Assembly: GCA_004802725.1 (NCBI GenBank)
Contig: SGPM01000005.1
Location: forward strand, 186,001-250,000
From: Antrodiella citrinella
Taxonomy: Eukaryota > Basidiomycota > Agaricomycetes > Polyporales > Steccherinaceae
Direction of reading: 5' to 3'
Length of the DNA stretch: 64,000 nt
Shown: piece by piece, positions 8,722 through 19,554 of the stretch
Layout: the number at the start of each line of letters is the position of its first letter
How positions within the stretch are numbered: the first letter of the stretch is position 1
Notes under the pieces: generated by a model
What the model was told of the DNA's origin: nothing
The model's database searches: none
What the model saw: the letters and a program-made list of their open reading frames with translations, nothing else
Position numbers and translations under genes: made by a program

Positions 8722-11293
8722 ATGGTGTTTGCTGCACCCATCGGTCCTCCAGATGTTCCTGACAACCTCACCATTCCACAGTTCCTCCTGGACTCGCGAC
8801 ACCCTCTGAGGCCATTGAACCAGCAGGCAAACCCATGGTTCATACAGGATGAATATGGTCGCGGCGTTGGGTTCGAGGAGGTGCGCGTCACAAACTTATT
8901 GCTTGGGCCTACAATGTTCTCACATGACTCGCGTAGGTCCGAGCGCGCACGTATGGGCTAGCCAACGCGATGAGCAGTCGCTACAATATCCGTAAGTCCC
9001 CTGCATCATACTTGGCTTGATTCTGACAAGTTGTTGGACAGGCGAGAATGACGTAGGCAAGTAGCAACCTGGTAATCACTACTGCCACAATACTTACCTT
9101 CATCATTGCAGTCTGCATATTCAGCTGTAATCATGTCGGTACGTAAAGAATATCTTCAAGTTCTGTTTGCGTCTCGCATCTGACGCGCTTCAACCCGTGA
9201 CAGACTATCCTACCGCTCTATGGTACGTTGGGCCGACTCGGACCCGCATTCTGACCTCGATGACCGAACCCTTTGCATTCGTAGGGCCATACACAGGCTG
9301 GGTGCAGTTGCCACGTGCGTTCAATTTTCACGACTGACTATGTCTGATCGCCATTACTCATCATGTGCACCCTTTCAGATGCGCTAATCCTGCATACCAA
9401 GCCGACGAATTGAAATACCAAATCGATCTGGCTGGTGCTACCCTGATGTTCACTCATTCGGAAAACCTCGTGATCGCGACTCAGGCAGCGCGTGCATGCA
9501 ATTTCCCTGCAGACCGCATCATCATCCTGGACAGTCCTAATGTGCCAGCATTCGACTCGCATTTCAACATCGAGCGTCTTGTTCTCGAGGGCCTTGCACA
9601 ACCGCCACAGTTCACAGAACGGAAGTTGAGCCCGGGGGAGGGTAGGACTAAGCTTGCACTTCTCAGCTTCTCTAGCGGCACTACAGGACGACCTAAGGCT
9701 GTCGCCATCCCCCACTACGCGCTTATAGCAAATGTGGTGCAGATGGCGTTACATGTCAAGGCCAACGAAGAACATGTGCCACGGGACGAACGCAGATATA
9801 GAACTGGTGACGGAATTTATGCAGGTCGGTAATGGAAAATCTGTTGCAGGATATCCTTTGACTTACATCTTCACGTAGTCTTGCCTCTATACCGTATGCA
9901 TGCTTTGTGCTCCTGTGCGAAAGACGTCTCATCATGATCACAGATATATACGGCGCTGTGGTCATTCTTCATTTCTACCTTTTCGCCGGAGTACGTCATT
10001 TTTGTTTACTCTATGAAATGCAGTGTTTATATTGTTCCAGTATACACTTGTCATACCCGAAAGGTTCAACTTCGTGCAAATGCTGAAGAGTATAGAGCGT
10101 TATCGCATAAACCACTTATGGTGAGCCTAACTACCGTGTCGACACTCACGATTTCTGAAACGAGAATCAGCCTGGTCCCACCCATGATTGTGCTTCTCTG
10201 CAAGGTAAGCTCCAAAACTGCGATACCCTAATAGTTATTGGACATATTCCCCAGAATCCAGCGACGAAACAGCACGACTTAAGCTCCGTGCGCTTCATCA
10301 TGAGCGGCGCAGCACCTCTATCTGGGGAATTGACAGAGCAACTCGCAAAGATCCTGCCGAATACTGCGATCGCACAGGCGTACGGTATGACAGAGTCCTG
10401 CACGACCCTCACGTTTCCTCGCCTCGACCAGAAACTCGGCACGCTGGGTAGCTCGGGCGTATTGCTTCCTGGCGTCACCGCTAAGGTGATCAAGGAAGAT
10501 GGCACCCCGGCTGGGTTTGACGAGCCGGGAGAGTTGTATGTGAAGGCACCGTCACTGACGCTTGGGTATTACAAGAATGAAGCAGCGTGAGCATCCGAAC
10601 CGTACGTACATTTAAAGAAAATTAACACAGGTTTTTTCAAAGAACGAAGGAAACTTTTATAGACGGGTATGCAGCTTCTCTTGTCTCCGGTGTGATGACA
10701 CTGATGTTCTCTGTTCTCTCAGGTGGCTTCGTACCGGAGACGAGGTTGTAATTAACCGCAACTTTGAGGTGTTCGTCATTGATCGGAGGAAAGAGATCTT
10801 CAAAGTCAGGGGTTTCCAAGGTACGTCTGCTATGTAGCAACTATCTCCATTTTATCTTATTTACGAACGTGTTGATTCGTAGTCGCACCTGCTGAGCTCG
10901 AAGGACACCTGCTCAACCACCCAGACGTCGTGGATACATGCGTCGTTGGGATCGCAGACGACTACAGCGGTGAAGTGCCTCTGGCATTCGTCGTCCTACA
11001 TCCAGCCGTATTGGCCAGGATCGTGAAAGATCCCTTGGAGGCAGATAAAGTCAAGGCGGGGCTCATCCGGGTCAGTCTCATGACCAACCGGCTGGCTTGC
11101 ACCGACATATTGACGTTGGACACCATAGTTTGTCGCGGACTCAAAAGTGCACTACAAACGTCTAGCCGGAGGTGTCGAATTTATCGACGCAATTCCGAAG
11201 AACCCGAGCGGGAAGTTGCTGAGACGGTTCATGCGCGAGAAGGCGAAGGAGCTGAAAAAGACACCTAATCTTTCTGTCAGGCCGAAGCTTTGA
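8722..11293 (+). CDS. 4-coumarate--CoA ligase-like acyl-CoA synthetase
   Basis: Sixteen exons (8722-8880, 8937-8991, 9042-9056, 9112-9138, 9204-9222, 9285-9314, 9379-9824, 9879-9893, 9944-9990, 10041-10120, 10171-10204, 10255-10586, 10643-10666, 10723-10820, 10883-11070, 11129-11293) encode 577 residues. The ANL-superfamily motifs appear in order: [10 protein letters not shown] (ATP loop), [21 protein letters not shown], the hinge [18 protein letters not shown] and the catalytic Lys region PKNPSGK. It should activate a carboxylic acid to its CoA thioester through an adenylate; an aromatic or fatty acid is likely, but the substrate is not readable. The 5' part is shattered into microexons (15, 27, 19, 30 and 15 nt). 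The intron at 9057-9111 starts with GC (GTAG|GCAAGT). The protein ends in PKL, a possible weak peroxisomal PTS1 signal. Confidence 0.92.
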
Positions 11294-11981
11294 AGTCCCG
11301 CCTTTTGATACACATATTTGAGTGTTTAGTGGACTTGGGGAGATCTACCACCATCTTTGCATCTACATTTCTCTCAAATAAAGAGCCTGAAGTATTCCAT
11401 ACAATTAGCATTCTATGTACGGAGTGTGCGTCAGTAACGCCGTAGAGGTGAACAAAGAACACAATGCATTCAGTGAACCGTATTACATAACAGAACGATG
11501 GGCTCCAGCCCGCGGGAGCGGGCCATCAGCACCCGAGCGAACGGACTCCAGAAAAACCGGGAAGACAGAACGAGCGAGGGTGGGATGGGCATAAACTGGC
11601 GGGATGGGAGGGACGAATATGTAGAAGTGGAGAACTTCTGCACGTACTTGTCGACTCCTGCTAGTAGGTATGCTTGCTGGTGGGCCCAAACTTGAAAAGG
11701 TCTTCGAAGTTTTTCGGAATCTTCCACTAGGTGCTGAGGTTATGTACTTTGGCTTGATGAATGGGAGGATGGATAGGGAGGAGGATGGCGCAAAGAAGAC
11801 GGTTCTACCGCGGATTGCTGGTAGAACGTCGAAGAGGAGAAAAGAAGGAGCGCGGCGGCTATTGACGCCCACTGCTCCGTTACATAGACTCAATTCTACG
11901 GGACGCTCGTGCCTCGCTCTCCTTAGACTCACAGATTAGGTATCATTATAGATATGTAGATAGAGTAGGATTAATTTGATT
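11294..11981. other. Convergent 3' intergenic region
   Basis: Lies between the ligase stop and the stop of the two-TM gene. A 149-codon minus frame at 11932-11483 has no domain, splice logic or family resemblance, so I do not call it a gene. Confidence 0.45.
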
Positions 11982-12527
11982 CTATGTGAACACACCCCTC
12001 AGGAGGGCGGCGGTAGTCAAAGGTTGCTCGGTCGAGTCAAGGGGAGGAGCAGGAAATCCACGTTCCATCTGCCGATCGACGACCATAACAGCAACCACAG
12101 CGATGCCCCAAATGACGATACGGAGAAAAGCCAGCCCCACGAGCATGGCTCCCGCCAGCGCAGCTACTCCAAGCGTCATCTCGCGCGGATGCCCTCGGGG
12201 GTCCGCGAGGACATGGTGCGCGAACGACTTTGGCTGGAGTGCGACGACAGCCAAAGCGAAGAGCAACGCGAAGACGTAGATGGGGTAAAGGAATCCGAAG
12301 ACCTTCTCTTGTGAGAGGTCGGGATGGTTTTGGAAGCGGCGCACCGCGCTTTGGATGTCGGAGGGGCAGACGGCCTCGAGCCAGCCTGAGGCTTCGTCTG
12401 CGATGGTAGGTGACCCACCGCGTCCGTGACGAGAGCGAATGCCAGCGCTGCTGGATCCTGTTCTGGGTTTGGTGCTGATGAGCTCGGAGTACTCAGCGAC
12501 CTGGTTGTAGCGTTTGATAAGAGGCAT
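11982..12527 (-). CDS. Small two-TM hypothetical membrane protein
   Basis: An intron-free 181-codon frame starts at ATG 12527. The N-terminal half is soluble and basic to polar. Two hydrophobic segments follow (about residues 96-118 and 135-160), separated by a short polar loop with HHVLADPRGH. The last 25 residues are polar. Composition and frame length support a real gene, but I cannot assign a family. The TM hairpin near the C-terminus suggests an ER or other endomembrane protein. Start choice is the first in-frame ATG; no intron is needed. Confidence 0.6.
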   Translation of the reverse strand: MPLIKRYNQVAEYSELISTKPRTGSSSAGIRSRHGRGGSPTIADEASGWLEAVCPSDIQSAVRRFQNHPDLSQEKVFGFLYPIYVFALLFALAVVALQPKSFAHHVLADPRGHPREMTLGVAALAGAMLVGLAFLRIVIWGIAVVAVMVVDRQMERGFPAPPLDSTEQPLTTAALLRGVFT

Positions 12528-14134
12528 GACGGTAGAGGATGGTATGTTTAAGTGAGTGGGTGGGTGAGTGCCTGCACTGTTCTACGATCACTGTTTGAAG
12601 TGAGGATGATACGAGCTTAGCGAAGAAAAGTGCGGTCTTTTATGTTGCGAGCGACGGATGTCGGGACTCGGGTCGACAGGTCATGAACGGAGGTCAACCA
12701 TACACCTGCCCGCCGCCGATCGGTTTACGATCGATCCCATATTTCTTGTGACGCCACACTATGCCACATAGCAGGTCACCGATGGTTACGCAGGAAGAGA
12801 CTAAGATTGTCGGTCCGTCTTCATATACCGTCGTAGAGCCAAGGACACGCTTTCCGCAATGGCAGTCTCCAGAGCCATCGATTCGGACTGCAGATAGTCC
12901 CAGTCCCAATCCTCGTGATCGATTTGTCTGCTGTCACTGAAGGGGAAACAAAACTTAGTGTTACAAAATGGTGGGCGTTGAACATTCAACCATCAGAACG
13001 GAGATGAGTGTGTCAAGGCCAAATTATACTTCCGTGCCTGCTCGAAAGAAGAGCCCAGGGCAGGAACATTGACGTGAAATGGTTGAGCGAGTGGGCAGTG
13101 AGCAACGGACAAAGGACTGTTTGGACTGTGTGGCGTCCATATTCCAAAAATTGCATTCGCCTGTCACAAGCACCGGCGATCCTATACAATTGCACAAGGA
13201 CAATGATACCTGGATTACGATGCTCTACGCTCACTACGAAAGTCAATCAGTTGCGCAAAGCGGAGTGATGAGATAATTGGTACCTCAGTACATATACTGT
13301 AGAGACGGACATTCGCACTGCGCAGATGTTCGCAAGGGTTCGCAGCTGTTCCACTCCCGCAATGCCGAACGACGTGTGATCATCAGAATGAGATGGAAGG
13401 TTGATAGAGATGTCCAGGGCAATGGGCAAGGAGAGCTCAGAGCGGGAGAGAGGAGCCTATAATTGTACGAATGTCACGGAGAACAGCCAGTTTCAGGACA
13501 GCCTGAGCTTTCAAGAGCGTTCGAACTTCGAAGCGGTGATGAAGTCATTCTATTACACAGCAGTCACCTTCCAAAACCGAAGGAGCCGGTGTCATTGATC
13601 TTGTCGACAAATTGTGCCCCACCGTCCTGCTGGCAACGCGAAACCTGGGAAACCTACGAGAGAACGCGACGACGAGTGTCACAGAGTGTCGATAGCGAGC
13701 CTCGCGAGTCGTACGACGGTCGCAAGCCTCGACGCGGTCGGGACAGTCCAAGAAAAAAGAGCCGAACAAAGTAACAGCCTCGCTCGGCATCACCCGTGCT
13801 ACGTCGACCCAGGCGCTTACGATTGACGGCACCGTGTGGGAATGGATCACGTGCGGGTGCCCTCTGCCCAAACCCTCTGCCCAAGCTTGAATTTAATTTC
13901 CTGAATTCCCCCTCTCTTCAACTACCACCATCAGCTCTCTTTCGCTCACCTTCATCCCCCAACCTCGTGTGAGTCGTCCGTACCGTGCCCCTCGTTGTTT
14001 GCCGCGTCGTGCTCACCGTACTTTGTCCTCAGCGTCACCACCTACCCACATACACCCCTTAACAGTGAGCAGACGCGTTTATCGCGTGTCATCAACCTTC
14101 GTCATTGACGTGTGTCCCCGTATCGCGTTTTCAG
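12528..14134. other. Intergenic region; promoter and 5' leader of the 14-3-3 gene
   Basis: About 1.6 kb with only short, incoherent frames. The last 250 bp are pyrimidine-rich and probably the 14-3-3 promoter and leader. A likely 5'-UTR intron runs from GTGAGC near 14065 to TTTTCAG, which ends exactly at the ATG at 14135. Confidence 0.5.
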
Positions 14135-15065
14135 ATGTCTCAGTCGCGTGAAGATTCCGTTTACCTCGCCAAGCTCGCTGAGCAGGCCGAGCGCTATGAG
14201 GGTATGTCCTGCTCCTTCTTCCGTCAAAGCCTAGGCTAATGATCATCCCCGGGATTTAGAGATGGTCGAGAACATGAAGCGTGTTGCTTCTTCCGACCAG
14301 GAACTCACTGTTGAGGAGCGTAACCTCCTCTCCGTTGCCTACAAGAACGTCATTGGTGCCCGCCGTGCTTCCTGGAGGATTGTTTCCTCAATCGAGCAGA
14401 AGGAGGAGTCGAAGGGCAATGAAGTCCAGGTCTCCATGATCAAGGGCTACCGGGAGAAGATTGAGAGCGAGTTGGCTAAGATCTGCGAAGACATCCTCGA
14501 CGTCCTTGACAAGCACCTCATCCCCTCCGCTGCCTCTGGCGAGTCGAAGGTCTTCTACCACAAGATGTGAGAGTAGATTTGCTTCGTTTGTGGACGTTGA
14601 CTGATGTATATCTTGTAGGATGGGTGATTACCACCGTTACCTTGCCGAGTTCGCCACTGGCGACAAGCGGAAAGACAGCGCTGACAAGTCTCTCGAGGCT
14701 TACAAGGCTGCTTCCGATGTTGCCGTTACCGAGCTTCCTCCCACACACCCCATCCGTCTCGGCCTTGCGCTCAACTTCTCCGTGTTCTATTACGAAATAC
14801 TCAACAGCCCCGACCGTGCTTGCCACCTCGCCAAGCAGGCATTCGACGACGCCATTGCTGAGCTTGACACGCTATCGGAAGAGAGCTACAAGGACTCTAC
14901 GCTCATCATGCAATTGCTCCGTGATAACTTGACTCTCTGGACTTCGGATATGCAGGACGGTATGTAAACAGCGTCGTGCACTAGTGCAAATCCACTTACG
15001 TCTCTCGGTTCGCAGACAAGCCCGCCGATAAGGAGGAGTCAGCTGAGGCTCCCGCCGACGAGTAA
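14135..15065 (+). CDS. 14-3-3 protein
   Basis: Four exons (14135-14201, 14260-14566, 14619-14959, 15016-15065) encode 254 residues. The all-helical 14-3-3 fold is clear along its whole length, with [15 protein letters not shown] at the N-terminus, the RRASWR segment, and the conserved phosphopeptide-groove helix [12 protein letters not shown] and [11 protein letters not shown]. It acts as a dimeric cytosolic scaffold that binds phospho-Ser/Thr partners in signalling, cell cycle and metabolism. The acidic tail (ending APADE) is typical of fungal members. Exon 3 begins so that HKMMGDY replaces the usual HKMKGDY, a minor departure. Codon use is strongly biased to C-ending codons, as expected for a highly expressed gene. 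A leader intron probably ends at the start codon. Confidence 0.97.
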
Positions 15066-15548
15066 ATGTCTCTTGTCTTGCCGAGCTGAAATGCCAATTC
15101 GACGCGAAACCACCCCCTTCCTCCGTCCCTTGGCATATGTGTCGGTTCTTCATGTTGCTCTTCATCACCCCATCCTCGCATTGCATGTCGTATCATATCC
15201 GCATTCCGTTAACCAAGCATATTCTGTTATTATCACCTACTTCCGTTTTGTCTCCTCCTTTCTCTGATACTGGTTCATAATCTGAGTCCGTTCGTCAGTA
15301 TAACAATCTGTGAGACGTGTGAAATATTTGGTTCAGGACAAGTTGATTGCATTTTGTCGGAGGATGTGACAGTGTGAAGACTGACAACATGGCGCTTGTA
15401 GCAAGGTCAATCACATAGTGCTCTTCGTCTTGTAGTTTAACTTGTTACGCTACTCTTCATGATCGCCTTGCGATATAGTTGCTATTAGTGCTCACCCGTC
15501 GCATCGTCGTAAAATAATGCGTCGTAAAGATTAGGAGGAGCTTTTCAG
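15066..15548. other. 14-3-3 3' region, no gene seen
   Basis: Pyrimidine-rich start consistent with the 14-3-3 3' UTR, then sequence without a convincing reading frame. Confidence 0.45.
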
Positions 15549-16309
15549 TACGATCGCCGAAAACCATTGCAAAGTTGACGCAAAAACGGAGGTGTTATCG
15601 GACGTTGTTGCCTCAGACGAGGCTCCCGAACAACAAGACTATGACGAAGAGGCCACTAGGCTGTCTGAGGCTTCTAGTCCTGAGGTATGCTCACATTGTA
15701 CATTTTATGAGACTGACCTGTGATGTATGACTACTGAAACTTTGTCGAGGTGGGCTTCCCTATCTGCGTCGCGTCAGTATGCATATACCCACTTTCTGTG
15801 CTCATTGCAGAAGGAATGTTCGGAACCAATACCCAGCGCAGATCGTTTACGTCTGTCAAACCGGCACGAGAGGTCTGTACTCCACCAATCCTAATTCAAG
15901 CTCTAGACATCTCATGATAGCATACTATACGCGACAGCCCTCTCCTATCGTGCCTTCTGCGTCTGCGTCTGCCTTCGGTTCTGTCGATGGAGCTCCCGAT
16001 GATGATCAACAGGTCGCAGAGCCCCTTCAAGCTGTCCGTGAGCTTGGATTGACCCAGGAAGAGCGTCTTGCACTACAGGCCAGCGAATTCGCCTTCCGAA
16101 CGGAGGAGGCAGAGAAGGAGCGCCGATTCCAACGGGAGTTTCACCGCGAACGATTAGAAGTGAAAACTGCAGGTGCCAGATCAAGGCTATTGGTATTTTT
16201 GCCGACTGTCACAACTTAGGTGCCCTCGTCTGAGGACCTGACCAAGAGCGTTCATACGACCCTGGAGCAAGTCCTCCAGGGTATCAACAGTTGGTCCGAG
16301 TCTGAGTAG
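15549..16309 (+). CDS. Unresolved hypothetical gene or gene remnant
   Basis: Coding-like segments can be followed: an acidic stretch ending SEASSPE before a GTATGC donor at 15685; a short exon from about 15811; a helical, charged stretch LTQEERLALQASEFAF within about 15938-16160; and a last exon from 16219 ending SWSESE at the TAG at 16307-16309. The intron before the last exon is best read as GTGAAA...CTTAG. I could not find a start codon or a phase-correct join between the second and third pieces: the frame upstream of 15535 is closed by TAG. It may be a decayed gene, or one with an unrecognised exon. The coiled, acidic composition matches no family I know. Confidence 0.3.
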
Positions 16310-16759
16310 AAAAACAGTGAGCATATCAAACCAAAATGGACCTGCATATACATGCTCATCCTTTGATAGATGGCTTCCCTTTGCAAGACACGATTTGAAG
16401 ACCGCGGCTCTCTCAGCATCGCTTCTTCAAACTCGAACTGCATTCTCACATCCTCATGTCCTTCGTCTGGTCGCTTCCTGCTATGCCTCGCTGATCCTGT
16501 CTTGTCCACCTCGTCGCTTTCCACGGCATCTCTGTCTGTCGCAATTCTTCTCGCTTGTCTGCCTAGTCTCGTCCGAAAATTGTTGCCGTGTTGTGTTTTC
16601 CTTGTGCACGCACTCCCGTCGTATTCTGTGCTTCTGTCCGTAGTACTTCTCTCAGTGATCTAAAAAGGACTTCCACAATGATGCACCGAACAGCCTCCTG
16701 CAACTAGAAAAAACCTGATGGACCGGACAAGGGGAAAAGATGCAAAAAGATGTATCCTT
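16310..16759. other. Intergenic region, no gene seen
   Basis: Open frames exist on both strands (about 16370-16663 plus, 16524-16252 minus), but neither has a domain or coherent splice structure. The stretch ends at the tRNA-Arg gene. Confidence 0.35.
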
Positions 16760-16847
16760 TACCCCCGGTGGGACTCGAACCCACAACCTCCAGATTCCCC
16801 CATATCGTTATAGAAGTCTGACGTCATAGCCATTAGACAACGAGGGC
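16760..16847 (-). tRNA. tRNA-Arg(UCU) with 15-nt intron
   Basis: The reverse strand folds as a full cloverleaf: acceptor GCCCTCG with CGGGGGT (two G-U pairs), a D arm, anticodon stem TCAGA/TCTGG, and T arm GTGGG-TTCGAGT-CCCAC. The anticodon loop reads CTTCTA followed by a 15-nt intron at the canonical 37/38 site, then A. The anticodon is therefore TCT (arginine, AGA codons). The intron contains ATGGGGGA. The mature length is 73 nt with discriminator A. Confidence 0.9.
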
Positions 16848-16960
16848 TTGTATTTACGAAGTGCATTGCGTCAAATGAGCCGCCGACACTTCACTTAGAA
16901 ATTCCTTACCGTTAGTCAACTACAGAACATTCCAAGAAAGACAAAGTCGCAGTGGTGCGC

Positions 16961-19110
16961 TTAGTTATTTGCGCCGGAAAGAGATTTGTGTACCAGACGA
17001 GCAGCTTCTGGAGAGCGAGGAATGAATTGGCGTGGTAATGTCATCGGATTTCTGCACGGAAAGGCGGGTATGATGACTTGAGGCTGCTGCCGTGAACAAG
17101 AATTGTCAAACTTGACTCACGCGACCAACCCGGTGTGGACGTCCATGGATAGCTTCACGCGGTTCCCAGCCTTGTCATACCCGGCGCTGATGTTGAAGAC
17201 GTGCAGCGTGGAGGCGATATAGATAGTGAGCGACACGTTGCTGAGGAAGCGGCCTGGACAGATGCTGTTTGAATGTTGCCGTCAATGTTTGCGCAGATAG
17301 GTGTGTGCGACAGGAGGTGTGAGACTAACCGTCTGCCGAACCCGAACGCGATGGTGGTAGGATCACGGACGTTCGAGTTGATCTTCCCATCTTTGATGTA
17401 TCGCTCGGGCTTGAAGACGTCAGGGTCTGGATAGTCTTCTTCGTTATGAAGGATTGACCTTGGTGCGTTCGTTTAGAGTTGCTCATATGAATCTTTAACA
17501 CACTTCTACTCACCAAGCATTCTAGCAACAGGATAGATAAGAACACACATTAAAATTCGCAAAGGCAATGCGACTCACCACCAAAATAGTCGAACCTTTT
17601 GGCACACGATATCCATTGTATTCGTCTTCGGCCATGAGGGTATGAGGGACGGAGAACGGATTGACCGGAAGCCAGCGCATCGTCTCCAACGCTATCGCTC
17701 GGATGTATACGAGGGCATCCAGATCACTCAGTTCCGGCAACCGATTGGGACCAACGTGCTTATCCAATTCCGCTTGCGCCTTCCGCTGAACTTCAGGGTA
17801 CATTGCCATAGCTAGCATGAAGACTTCTGCGGCACATGTAGTCTGTAGCGTATGTTAGCACAATATTGTATGGAGACACGAGGGGCGTACCGTATCAGCT
17901 GCAGCTGTTGATCCGCCAATTCGTGTCAGTTTACCGATCATATCCCAGCGAAGCGAACGTACCGGAGTATGCTAACGCAGTCACATTCTTAGCGATTTCG
18001 GTCTTCTCTTGTAGATCTTGTGCGTCGAGTTTTGTCGACTGTTCTTGTATCTCTCGAATCATTGTCGCGGTCACGCAATGAACCTCTTCGCCCTTGACCT
18101 ATCAAGCCATCATGAACATGTCTCCGCTGACGATATTGAGAATACACGCACCATAGCAGCCTGCACGTTCTCGAAAGGGATATCACGCATCCTTTCAACG
18201 ATGGGACTATACGCTTCTGCTAACTTCCGCCCGCTTGTACCTGGTACCCAGGAAGGTATGTGTCGCAAGAAAGGCAGATACTCCACCCAGTACGCGCCTG
18301 GGACCACGGCACGCACAAGGCCTTCGACGCCTTCATGCGCAAGCCTGATATACTCGTCGTCGAGCCCGCTGATCTTCATACCATAAACAATTCGTACGAT
18401 CATGGCGATAATCATACTGATTATTGCATCGTTAGTCAGAATTGAGGTCGAGAATGGGGAAAACTCACTGACGGATGTGCTCGCGTCTGTGTTCGGGTGT
18501 CGTGAGCAGTCGTTGGAGGAACGCTCTAGCTTCGTGAACTTGAATGTCTTGGTATTCGTGGATGATGCTTGGGTTGAAGTATTGATGAAAGTGGCGTCGG
18601 TGAGTACGCCACGCTGGCCCGTACCCCATGAAGGCAAAGTTGAAGCCCCACGACATCCTGAAAAACATCAGTCAATTTTACCACGTTCTGAGAGTAAGGG
18701 ACGGCTCATACATGTCTAACATGACTGGCATTCTTCGATCAGAGTAGATTTCCGATCGTTTCTCCAGCAGTTCGAGCGCAACTTTAGCACTGCCGACTAG
18801 GATAGTCGGTTGAGCAGGGAGGTCTAAGAATACGACATCACCTGTTTCCAAGATATCGTTAGATTCCACAGTTCTGAAGCGATCATTGACACGTCTACGC
18901 ACCGTAAGTGTTGGTCCACTCTCTGTAGGTCAGCCACGGTTTGACCGTTGGCATATCGAATACATTTCCCACTAGGAACCTCGGGTTGGGACCAGGGGGA
19001 AGCGGAAGGCCAGAAAGACCAGACGTCTTGCTCATACGCCGAATCAAGTGCCAAACGACGATCGCCGCAACCAGTGCGCAGTCGTACGGCCACAGCATAT
19101 CCACAAGCAT
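16961..19110 (-). CDS. Cytochrome P450 monooxygenase (P450-2), with an 8-nt microexon
   Basis: Eleven exons (19110-18903, 18841-18712, 18657-18469, 18416-18152, 18098-17963, 17904-17891, 17842-17579, 17521-17514, 17458-17330, 17264-17121, 17051-16961) give an intact 525-residue P450. It shows an N-terminal anchor, the LPLPPGPNP hinge, I-helix SAAADTTT, ExxR in LETMRW, and the haem loop FGFGRRICPGRF. Two exons are extremely short: 14 nt (17904-17891), coding the AAADT core of the I-helix, and 8 nt (17521-17514, AATGCTTG), coding Asn-Ala and part of Trp in the conserved strand after PKGST. The family is the same broad group as P450-1, but the sequence is clearly distinct, so this is not a recent tandem copy. 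The substrate is unknown. Confidence 0.92.
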
Positions 19111-19515
19111 CTTGGAGGATTACAGCGAAAAGAAGAACGTCGTGGTCCCACTCCAACTTGTAATTGAGAGCAACTTGAAGCTCCTCCAGCGTTTCGCCTG
19201 CCAGTGGCGTCACAGCCGCTGGGAGTACCTCTTATGCTCAGCATGCCTGCATTGTACGTTTGCGTTCAGACCGTTCTGGAACCACGATACTAGGGCGATG
19301 TTGCATAAACGTCAAGCATTTGATTGCACTAGTACTAGAGAGATGATTCAGCGCTTGAGGAACTGTCTGATTGTTGTTGTGCACTCACTGTGATGCATGG
19401 AGGGCACAGCACATGCTGTCTATGGAGCAAGTACGAGACTCAGAGCAAGAGAGTCTCGAGAACATTGGGGGGAACGGTGGGTGTGAGTCCGTTAGTAGAC
19501 ACCTGGAGGAGGGAC
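19111..19515. other. Upstream region of P450-2
   Basis: No gene and no clear TATA box. It leads into the repeat cluster that follows. Confidence 0.4.
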
Positions 19516-19539
19516 GTCCGGGACCGAACGGTCCCGGAC
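19516..19539. repeat. 24-bp near-perfect palindrome
   Basis: GTCCGGGACCG (19516-19526) and CGGTCCCGGAC (19529-19539) are exact inverted repeats around AA. It lies at the left edge of the TGTCC/GGACA cluster and contains the same core. Confidence 0.8.
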
Positions 19540-19554
19540 TCCAAGCCACTCCGG

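Noticed and set aside
11483..11932. 149-codon open frame on the minus strand between the ligase and the two-TM gene
   Set aside because: Composition is Ser/Pro/Arg-rich without domains. It lies in a convergent 3' region, has no splice partner and resembles nothing known.
16961..19110. P450-2 as a pseudogene because of very short exons and stops in simple frames
   Set aside because: All eleven exons join in phase with consensus splice sites and every P450 motif is intact.
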